This document shows positions 1 through 14,800 of a stretch of DNA of 64,000 nucleotides, in pieces (position 1 is the first letter of the stretch; each line of letters opens with the position of its first letter). A program made the translations under genes and the position numbers. This DNA comes from Plantago ovata (Eukaryota; Streptophyta; Magnoliopsida; Lamiales; Plantaginaceae): the NCBI GenBank assembly GCA_028274465.1, contig CM051456.1, forward strand, positions 16,829,745 through 16,893,744. The letters are read 5' to 3'. The notes beneath the pieces are model-generated. The model was not told the origin of the DNA, did not search any database, and saw only the letters and a program-made list of their open reading frames with translations.

Positions 1-667
1 TTTTTGCACAAACTTACTACAAATTAAGGATTATAATTCTCTCATGTTGCATATATTTGTACTAAAACTGAAGTATTCTAAATTAGTATATGTTGAGCAT
101 TCACTCACAAAACGATACGACGGATAAATGATACTCCGCATTGACTTGGTCTTTTTCTCGAAGCAGCGCGCAAAGCGAGGATTAATCATGGTTCCCCATT
201 TACTCCGTGGTGACTCGAATCCCCGATATATTAGTTAGAGGTGAAGCAGCTTACTAAATGAGTTACGTTGTACACATTGACTTGACTTGGTCTTAAATAG
301 CATGAAGGATCAAAATCTCTGAATTTGGATTAATCTTATCCATAGCAACATGAAGCAATGGGCCTAAATCCGAATAAATCCATTCCAAAATGTCTTGAAG
401 AATTACATTTTGAACAAGATCTGAATCTGAATAAAACTAGTTCAAATGAACCCGGGCCAAAATGACAAGAAGTTTTATGATCCAAATAAATTCCAAATCC
501 TATTAAGAACCGAAATTCAAACATCATCCGATCTGATATGACCTCATTGTAAAATAATTTATAAAGTTCATTTGATCCGGATTTACCCAATATGAATCCA
601 TTACAAACGATCCGTTTGTCAGGTCTATTTAGACCTCAACATTAATCAACCAGTCAACCATACCCTT
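1..667. other. Spacer without recognisable gene
   Basis: AT-rich DNA. The only long reading frame (minus strand, about 84 codons near 336-590) has no recognisable domain and a composition like the surrounding spacer. The phrase TTGACTTGGTCTT occurs near 143 and again near 282, which suggests old local duplication. No gene, RNA or complete transposon could be supported. Confidence 0.5.
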
Positions 668-879
668 TGTCAGGGGCGGAGGCAGGATTTGAGCTTATAT
701 AGGGGTGACGGTATACATGGCCGTTGTTGCCCATATGATATTTTCATCCGCATATGGCCTATGATTTTTGGGACCTCGATTCGTATACTACTCTATAAAT
801 TAACGAATAGTTGAACACAATATGGATATCGAATTAGAAATTTAGATGAAATTTTGATAAGAAAATAGTACGAATATAA

Positions 880-2898
880 TGTTAGTAATTGTAGGAAATT
901 ACCTCTAAGGTTAATGCAGCGGAATTCGAAAATTTTTCCTACATGGATCGTTGATTGAATGATTATTTAACATGCTCCATATAAATGACTTACCCGTTAT
1001 CCAGCTTCCAGCTTCCATTAATCATTGATCTAATCATGAATTTGTTCTTCAAAGAACAATTGATGATCTTCTAAAGATTCTGACTGAACTCAGAACAATT
1101 CTACGTTGCCTACGTACCCTCAGGATCAAGTCAAACGTAGTTCAATTTTTCGTTGATGAATTCTCCATGGATGCTAGGAAATCCATATTCAAAATCTACA
1201 TTAAGCAAAACAAGAAATCTCAAAGATCATAATAAAATGAGAAATTTATCAAAGAAGAAAAGAAAGAAGTTAGAACGAATACAACCGTGGAAGAAATTCA
1301 AAAGAGGAGGAGAGCTCTAAGCCACAAACAACCTTCAACACGTATCAAAACCCTAACCTCTTTATACACCAGCCGCACAGACTGGATATATACATGCAAA
1401 ACGTGTATACTAAGTTACATGGGCTTGGCCCAGTTGGTTGGTTCTCCTAGTTCCCATAGGAGAGGTCTTGAATTCGAGTCCCAAGAAGACCAAAACTATT
1501 TTCTTTCCCCTTTTGGATTTTTAGCACTTGAACTCCATTCTAAATTTGTTCAAATGAAATTTCTAACTTTAATTAATTAAATCTAATTTAATCTAATTAA
1601 TATTTTCTTCTTTTATTAATTAAATCTAATTTAATTAATTTACTTTCTAAAAGTATAAATTAATTAAGTCCATTGAATTCAATTCAACTTAATTAATTAA
1701 TTCTATCAAATAGAACATTCTCAATAATATTAAATTAAATATTTATCAATCCAATTGATACTTTATTTAATATATTTAATATAGTAATTAAGTCATTAAT
1801 CTAATTTTAACTTAATTAATGATTTCCATCAAATGAAATTTCATAGACAATAGTAAATCAAATGTTACCAATCCAATTGACATTTAATTTACACTAATGC
1901 TTAATGGGGAGAATTATCACCTAGTTTTATATGACCCATAGGCCCTCACATATCAGGCAACGATCAAATCAAGGTCTTAGTGAATATTCCTAGACAATAG
2001 TAATATGTAAGGAACGTTTGTTGAGGAGATACAAACTGTCTGTGATGTAGAGTACTTTGATGATACGGTCCTTTCATTCTCGAATACTCGAATGAGTCTA
2101 GAATATGGATTAGTGTCTATTCCAATAACTCATCCATTGTCTCTCAATCTTCTTAGTCGATCTAGATGATTATGTCCAAACACCATTTTGACACATATCT
2201 TTGCAGTGGCCACTGACTAACGATCGCACTAAATATGAGATGTAGAGTATTCTCTCCTTGAATCTATTCGGAGGAATGAATCCTGATCTTGGTCCAATCA
2301 CTAACACCATATGCTTCCTAATACACCCAACGCATGCCGTATCTACCCTACTTTAAGAGTGCAAGCGTTGCGCATGGTCAAAGTATATTATTCCACATAT
2401 GATGTAGTATTGACCTCAAGTCTGAGGACTATTACATCACCCTACAATTCGATACTCCCATAGACACTTAAATAGAATTTACCAAATGTTTTCTCGGCTG
2501 GGTATGCCAACACTCTCCAAAGTGTCCATGTGCCCATCATGAATAACCAAGCTATTCGCAGCAGTGAGAACTAGTACATCCTCTAAGGATCTGATGCAAC
2601 ACATGCTAGTCTCTATCGCATCATTGGTATCCCATATCTCAATGACCATCAACTAGTGGCTAATTTTAGGACTTAAGTTCTGACACGCAAGCTCCCACTA
2701 ACTTAGTGATTATCTTTAGTCCTTGGGAACATCTTACAGAATAATTCAAACAACCAAATAATCTATCCAGTAAATGTAATGCCAATTGTATTTATGTATG
2801 CTTAAATAAATGTAACATAAATAAATACCAATAAGCTGAATGCGGTAAAGTACATATCGTCCTTAATGTTGGTTGTCTCTAGGACATATATACTTTCA
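880..2898 (-). mobile_element. Solo LTR, Ty1/copia type (about 2.0 kb)
   Basis: Read on the minus strand it begins TG and ends CA, and it is flanked by a perfect 5-bp duplication TATAA (875-879 and 2899-2903). The minus-strand start carries ATGTCCTAGAGACAACC, which resembles the conserved LTR start of the plant Angela/BARE-type copia families, whose LTRs are also close to 2 kb. There is no internal gag-pol region, so it is best read as a solo LTR left by LTR-LTR recombination. A short tRNA-like stretch at about 1419-1486 lies inside it. The family is by analogy; the boundaries are seen directly. Confidence 0.75.
1419..1490 (+). repeat. tRNA-like module with pol III A/B-box-like motifs inside the solo LTR
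   Basis: TGGCCCAGTTGG (A-box-like, about 1427) is followed about 40 bp later by GAATTCGAGTCCC (B-box-like, about 1470), the spacing of a tRNA-derived SINE head. No SINE tail or target duplication was identified, so it may be a SINE fragment or a chance likeness within the LTR. Confidence 0.35.
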
Positions 2899-3246
2899 TA
2901 TAAAATTAGAAGTTTGTTAAGAACTCACATTTGAAGTATATTGAATATTTTTTCCTCATAGGTTAAATGTTAGATGTATGGCTCAACTTCAGTTTTGGCA
3001 TAGGATCTCACAAAATTAAAGGCATACTGTAATAGTTCTTGTAAATAATTTTGACTAACTAAAAATTAACTAAATACATTAAAAAAACAAATTAGGGTGG
3101 CAAAAAACAATTTTTTTCATAAATATATACTTCGTATAATAACAAATTTAAAAATTTAGGGGTGGCGATCGCCCCTCTCCCCATCCCCCTTTTCCTCTTT
3201 TGCATCTGAAAACTTACAATGTGGCAAGATCATGCAGTGTCCCCAA

Positions 3247-3398
3247 CGATGAGGGAAGTGTGCCGGTAAGTAAGTTCACATATACATCCTTGCATTGATA
3301 ATTTAGATTAATTATTCAAATTCATGATGAGGGAAGTGTGCCGGTAAGTAAGTTCACATATTTGCATTGATAATTTAGATTAATTATTCAAATTCATG
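3247..3398. repeat. Direct tandem duplication, about 75-80 bp unit
   Basis: ATGAGGGAAGTGTGCCGGTA through to TTATTCAAATTCATG occurs twice back to back (about 3249-3326 and about 3327-3398). The second copy lacks a few bases (ATACATCC). The near identity indicates a recent local duplication. No coding potential. Confidence 0.8.
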
Positions 3399-3607
3399 GA
3401 AAAATAGTAAAATATCAAATTATATATGGTTTTGTAAAAATAAAATAGAACAAAAACTTATGAAAACAAATATACGTGAAAAGTGTCAGTGATGGAGGAG
3501 GCAATCGAGAGGGGAAGTCGCACACTCGCACCCCATGCTGTTCTGGCTTAATTTTCTTTTAGGAACATAAAAAATTACTTTTTCATTTCTAAACGTGTTA
3601 TCATATA

Positions 3608-3844
3608 CTACCTCCATTTCATTACTAACTTCCTAAGGGGACTATTCATCGCGACCTTTGACCACGTATAACTCCTAAATTACATTAGAGAAAAATATAA
3701 TAAAATTATATTATGAAATTAAATGGAGTATATTTTCATAATCAACTTTTAATTTATATTGATACGGTTTAATTTAAAAGTTATACGTGGTCAAAGGTCG
3801 CGACGAATATTCCCCTTAGGAAGTTATTAATGAAACGGAGGAAG
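3608..3844. mobile_element. Stowaway-like MITE with long inverted repeats
   Basis: A 237-bp element between TA dinucleotides (3606-3607 and 3845-3846). The ends are inverted repeats of about 65-70 bp: left CTACCTCCATTTCATTACTA, right (reversed) CTTCCTCCGTTTCATTAATA, both continuing into a near-identical stretch containing CGCGACCTTTGACCACGTAT. The TA target and small size fit a Tc1/mariner-derived MITE. It could fold into a long hairpin if transcribed. Confidence 0.85.
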
Positions 3845-5327
3845 TAATACAGAAGTATGGTAATACATAAAACATTTTTGGGTGGCGGTCCGTTCTGAAC
3901 CCATACGATATGTTCATCTGCACAGGACCTATAACATTTGGGACTTCAAATTTTATACTATAAGTTAACGAATAATTCAACACAGTACGGATATCGAATT
4001 AAAAATTTGCACAAAATTTGGATAAGAAAATGGTACGAATATCAAATTAAAATAATTTATACATATATAATTCATATTTGAATTAGCTAGATTGTATCTT
4101 TTCTTTTCCCCTCACAGGTTAAATGTTAGATGTATGGTTCAATATCACCTTTGGCATAGGGCCTCATAAAATTAAAGATAGTATAGTTATTATAGGTAAT
4201 TTTGACTAACTAAATATATTATTGTAAACAAGTTAGGGGCAAAAAGTAAAATGTTTCAGAAATATACATCTAAAAATAACAAAATTAAAAACAATTCGTT
4301 ATTATTATATGTATACATAAGTGGCGCTCGTCCCCTCTTGCTACCCCCTATCTCCACTTTTGTCTTTAAAAAAAAGTAAAATAAAAATAACAGTAACTCA
4401 TAAAATTTTAAAGAGTTTTAGAGGATTAAAAATACTATTTAGTGTACTTTTCTTTCGACTATCAATCCATTAGAACTCCAGAATTAAGTGTAATACAATC
4501 CTAGGATAGATGACATACTAAAAAGTTCATGATACACGCACGAAGGAGAATAAAATGCATAAAAAATTATATGTATTAATTTATTAATCTGTGGGGTAAA
4601 CATATATAGCAAATTAGAAATAACATCGTGGAACCAAAGGGTTCTTACCTTGTCCGGTGGGTTACACTGATTGTTTCTATTTAAATGTCAAGTCATTAAT
4701 GCTGTATGCACTACAGTTGATACTAGTTAATAATGAATGTATAATAATGGAGACAATTATTATGAGATTTAATTATTTAAAACAGATTCTTTTTTTCTTC
4801 TTTTTAGGTCGACACATTCACAGATTAAATTATTTGATTTGATGAGTCGGTCAAGTTGATTATGACATACCTTCGTCAATTAGTATGTTAAAAATGATGA
4901 TGAAGATTGAATACAAAAATATTGAGTAGCTAGTATATCTGTATCTGAAATCTGCATAAACAATGGTTGGTAATATTGTAATCAAAATCAAAGACGATAG
5001 CCAAGCAAGTCCCTCCCTTCCTTCCTTTATGAATTGGAAAAGACCAAAAAAAATTATTGCTTCAGTTACTATTTATTTATTTATTTCATTTATTATTTCT
5101 TTTCATATTCAATTATCGTCCTTTTTTAAAAAAAATTAAACTTCTGTTTTATGTTAAACTTTTACAACACACTTTTATTGTTAATTTACCACTAAATCAA
5201 ACATCACATTATATAAAACCTTCTAAAAATATAAAAATTATTTTAAAATTAAACGTTAACAAAAAAAAATACAAAGGAACCACAATTATTTGCATTAATT
5301 TATCCTTTTCTCCAAAGATGAAAAATA

Positions 5328-5555
5328 CTCCTTCATTCCATTAATAAATTCCTCCTCGGTCAACAACCTCCATGTTTGACTGCAAATTATTTCTAAATTA
5401 TATGATGCAATTCTTTTTTAAAATTACGTAATTATAGTTTATAAGTTATAGTATTTTTAATATTTTTAAAATTATCAATATAATTTAGGTGTAATATATG
5501 TGTCAAACATGATTCTCATTTCCAAAAGAGGAAGTTTGTAATGAAATGGAGGAAG
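5328..5555. mobile_element. Stowaway-like MITE, same terminal family as 3608-3844
   Basis: A 228-bp element flanked by TA. Ends: left CTCCTTCATTCCATTAATAA, right (reversed) CTTCCTCCATTTCATTACAA. The terminal sequence matches the elements at 3608-3844 and 33238-33476; the interior is AT-rich and non-coding. It lies about 425 bp beyond the stop codon of the deacetylase gene. Confidence 0.8.
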
Positions 5556-5980
5556 TAATTGAAAATAAAAGTTAATGTCATGGTCCAGGACCCCAGGTAA
5601 CTAAGACCATCTTCAACGGGATCTTTAAAATTGAATCTGAAATTTTAAACCCGTTTTAAGACTATGTTGGTGCACTCTCGAACACATCTGAGAGATGGGA
5701 TCATGGGATGCGTCCATTCAGAACCAATAAGCAGAGGAGACGGACCACAAAGATGTGTGATTCCAAATAACATCGAAGAAATGGAAGACAGCTCATGGAC
5801 AAATTCCCCTATTTAACGAATTAATACACCAAGTTAAACAAATGTGTATAGAATCGATAGCTCGGTTCCTAGTAGCAAGCAAAAAAGACTGAAATTATAC
5901 TACAGGACACGTTCAATCTAATCGTATTAACAGTATGACCTAGCCTTGTCTTGTCAAAATGATTAAGCCGCATCATATTT

Positions 5981-10501
<4,521 letters not shown>

Positions 10502-11841
10502 TTTCAATGTGGTTCCACCAAACCCTAGCTGGTTTTAGGGATTTCAACTCAGAATATGTGTAGGGGCGTGCACCATCACTTACTTTATGAAGAAGGAGAT
10601 GAAGCTGCTCTCTTTCTCTCTCTAGACCCTCGAGCTTAATTCCCTTCTCTCCAGCAAAATGAAGGAGCCAGAAAGGTTAGCTATGGTGGAGGAGACTTGA
10701 AATATTTATTGCTTCTTGTTGTTTTCAGTTTAACAGAAATGTTTTGCAATTTAGTCGCTACTTAAACCTGTGGGAGAATTGCAATATGCTCCCCCTAAGT
10801 TATTTTTCTCTTAGTTTAAGTGGCCAACAATTTCACAACCACACCGTTAACATCGAATTCGAACATTATAGGCCCGCAGTTCTTTTGGATAGATTTCCGC
10901 ACCAGAAACTTTCCAGCTTAACTCTGAAATTCTTATTAATGGAAGATGCACCTTATTTGTATGGGTAACGTTCACAATCTCTTTAAACTCTCTAAAATTT
11001 TTGGATGTTGCACGTAGATTTCACATTTATTACCTAGTTGATAATTCATAAAAATAAATAAATAATATGGAGTATTTATTTTTTGAGCTTGTCTTTTTAA
11101 CATGTTGAATTTAAGCGAGTATGCTAAGAAATCAAAAGTATGACACAAAATTAGTATAATTTCTGTGTCCGTATGATCAAAGGTAAAGGTGAAAGTAACA
11201 AATATAACAAAAAAGAAAAAGAAAAAAAAAGACACAACTTCATAAGAAGATTGCAATTTACTATCCTCATCCGTTTATCACACTTTTAGTAATGTGAAAA
11301 GACGAGACATTTTTTAAAGTTGCACACACATACCATGATTTATTCCACTTCCTCAAGTCACAATTATCATTTATCAGCATCAAGTGTCAACCATAATTTA
11401 GATCAATTTAACTATAAGTGTCGAACATAATTTCAAAACTAAAAGTAATGTTTACTGAACATTGTATATGATTTACAATACTAAACATGATGTTTTTCTA
11501 AATCAAAAGGGGCAAGTTACTGCATCAGATCCCAAAAGGCCAAAACAAAAGTGTAGGGCAGGCCAGCTACTCGATCTACATTCTACCAAGTGTAACTATA
11601 ACCTACTACTGTAAGTGTGAGTAATCATCTACTTGCTTACGCTAGGTCGAAAGAAACTGCATGTACTATGCAACTACGAATCATCTACCTCGGCCCAAAA
11701 CAAGAATGGTACGGCCAACATGCGTAGATAAGGATTCGCTGCCACATGGTTTATGCATCTCTTAGAAACCTAGTCTACGCAAGAACTTTCTGATGCTGCA
11801 TATTTGGAAAAAAAGAAAAGGTTCTGAGTAACTTCGGTGTC
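10502..11841. other. Spacer between the HDA9-like gene and the XS gene
   Basis: This holds the upstream region and likely 5' leader of the minus-strand deacetylase gene (a CT-rich stretch CTCTCTTTCTCTCTCTAGA about 10605-10625) and then the 3' flank of the XS-domain gene, also minus strand. No coding sequence, RNA gene or complete transposon could be supported. Reading frames here have no recognisable domain. Confidence 0.5.
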
Positions 11842-14800
11842 TCAATTCATTCCCAGAGGATCATGGATAATGCTCTGGATCTCCCTTTTGCTCCTCAGAA
11901 CACATTGTTTCTTGGTGTGGGGGTCTAGTTTGTCCAGATCCTGAGCAAGTCCAAAGTAACCGTACATCATATTTTCTTTGTTTGCTGGTGTCTTTTCAAT
12001 GGAATTCCCGTTTTGACAAAACTCTAACTGCTCGAATTCTGCCCTCCCGTGCTTAGCATCAATATAGTTCTTGTGGAGCCTTTCCGCTTCTTCCAATCCA
12101 GATACCGTGCCTCTGAACTTCACCAACATTACTCCTTGGTGTGCAGGGTTACCATTGCATACCTTAAGAATGTTTGAAAACCCCCTACCTAAAGCATAAA
12201 CAAGCAATAGGTTAAAATAAATCCAAACAACTAAACTAAGGTATTCTTAAGAAGACAAATAACTAACCGTTTTTTGTTTTTTTTTACATATCCATATTCC
12301 ATATAACTCACTAAGCATTCAAACATCAAAACAAGGATGTAGGCAATGCTTAAAACAGGAAATACTTGAAGACCTATGTTTATTGGGATTGAAGTGCTGA
12401 AACATAGATGTACTAATAAATGTGACTTGAGACAAAAAATTGGTCAATGTATGCACTTGGCTAGTTGATCAAGACGGAAAAAGAAGCAACATCAGGTATG
12501 TAAAAAAATTGGACACGGCAGTGAACTTTACATTAAGCAGGCCCAGGCCCAAATTGCGAAATCAGCTTCTTTAGACTACTTGATTTTTAAAGGGTTAGCA
12601 TGTACAGACAACTTTTAGCTATATCAAAATTAACTTTCAAAGCACAGCTGCAAAACACATTTCATCATTCAGAAAATGGCTTCTTCTTGTTTTCATTTAT
12701 CAAGCCGATAGCGTAAGTATTGCATCATATAAAGTGTGGAACTGTTTAAACATCTGGCTTGATGAATGTTGATACACTTAAAAGTTCAGTCAAATGCTAT
12801 ATCAGTTTGTTTTACAGCAACAGAATCTATGTCTTGGATATTTTCTTCCCAACCCAAGAGGCCAAGACCAGTAAATAACAAACGAACTCTGTGTAATAAG
12901 TATGAAGTTCAGAAAATATGAAAGAGAAAGCATTACCCCTGAGCATTGTAAATAGTTCTTCAGTTGACAAAACAACCCGTTCATCAGGATTCTTACTACC
13001 AATGGCACTATTATGAAAGATCATGAGTGGTGGCCAGATAATGAAATCTTGTTTTAGAGCTTCAAACTCAGCATCAGGTATTTCCTCGCAATGCCATACA
13101 CTGTTGGGCACCGCTGCAGTCCTCCAACCATTGAGCACACATAGAGCTTTATGAAAACCTAAATGCTGAGATCTAAGGCCAACCTTGTCGGATGTGAAGG
13201 CGTGCATCACCAAGCTTTCTGTATCCGTAAATTCGTCGGAGTTGCTGAAACAACACCCAAGGCACAAACTATTGAGTTCATAGTAACACATCAATGCAGA
13301 GGAAGTTGTGATTTATGATATCTAGATTGAGAAATTAAGGGCATAAAAATGCAGCTATAGCAAAAACAACAATAATAATAATAATCTTTTTTTAGATTGT
13401 TTACGTTTATTTTGTTGACTTTTTTGCCCTGGTTGACCTCCAATAAATACTAAATCGTACCGGAAAGATAATTAATGAGATTATTTTCTGAAACTCTTAC
13501 CCAAGGAGCATGCTCGCCCGTTGGGTGCATCAAATACCAACTCTAGTGAAGTTTACTTCCAATAAAGAAAAGCAAGTTGCTAAATTGAGTACACATATGG
13601 TTCTTAGGTAACATGATGACAGAATAGAACATGCCAAATTCTCATAAAATCAGCAAGAACAGACCTCACATCTCATGAGCTTGCATAACAAAATTATGAG
13701 TTTCATCAAATGCATTTTAATTAACAAACCTCGTGTCTGAACAATTAAAACAAGAAATGCACGTCCAGACAACTAAAGCTTGAAGCCACTTAAAAATACC
13801 ACCAAACAGACTGCAAAAACACCAGTAATCAGCTCTGAAGTTATCAATCCTACGTACTTAGAGAGAGAAATAAAACTACACACACACACACACATGTACT
13901 ACTACAACTACATCTTATATAGGTCATCCAACTATTCTACCTATATGTATCCCACTACAGTACCATATGACTCATCTTAGAAAATGACAGAAGAATGACA
14001 TCAACACCAATATTATCCCCCCCCCCCCCACACGCACAGAGAGAATACCACTATCTCTTTTCCTAGGTTATCTTGATTGTAGAAGAGGAGTGAAGTATAT
14101 TGCTGCCACGAATAGCAAATCTTCCGTTGCTACAATAATAGCAAAAAGCAATGTATCTTTTCCTATTTCATTGATACCACCACTAGAAGTTACTGAAGAG
14201 AACTTAACGAGACATGCTCTCATGGGCAGAATATTTACAGTATACTCCCTCTGTCCCATAAATTGTTTGTTTTGTTGACTTTTGTAGCCCCGTTTGACCA
14301 TTGATTAATACTAAACTGTACCTAAAAATTATTAATAAAAAATATTATGAAAGTACATTGATTATATTTTCATAATATATATTTATTCATAATTTTTTCC
14401 AGTACCATTTAGAATAAATCAGTGGTCAAACAGGGTAAGAAGTCAGTAAAACAACCGAACACAATTCACTGGGACGGAATGAGTAAACACTTAGAGGAGT
14501 AATATCCAACGTCAGCATACTCTTTGATCAAGAACTACACCACTTGTAATGTGCCAGAAAGTCTCAACATGCAGGACCTCTAGGAAAAAGTACCATACAT
14601 TATTCCATCAACAGAAAGATAACATCTGAAATTTACCTTCTGTGAGCATGCAAATTTGGATATTGAGCGCTGTTAACAACTCATGTAGCTCAACTTAATT
14701 GTTCTCTATGGACTAGCGACACTAAGAAAGTAACATAATACTTGATCACAACGTGAAGTATCACCAACGTGCAATGAAGAATGTAATACGGACATTCCAC

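Larger units (their letters stand above)
668..4370. repeat. Old dispersed repeat present twice (about 668-879 joined to 2904-3190; and about 3868-4370)
   Basis: Two diverged copies lie in direct orientation. Copy 2 (about 3868-4370) is contiguous. Copy 1 is cut in two by the solo LTR at 880-2898: its left half (about 690-879) matches about 3890-4045, and its right half (about 2940-3190) matches about 4105-4350. Shared phrases include GATATCGAATTA, GGTTAAATGTTAGATGTATGG and TTTTGACTAACTAAA. The left end of copy 1 (CAGGGGCGGAGGCAGGATTT, about 665-685) resembles hAT-like ends seen at 51.69 kb, but no matching right inverted end was confirmed. The repeat family is not recognised. Confidence 0.6.

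Noticed and set aside
1287-1580. 97-codon plus-strand frame
   Set aside because: Falls wholly inside the solo LTR.
3247-3398. CRISPR-like array or regulatory array
   Set aside because: Only two adjacent copies and no spacers; a simple tandem duplication in a plant genome.
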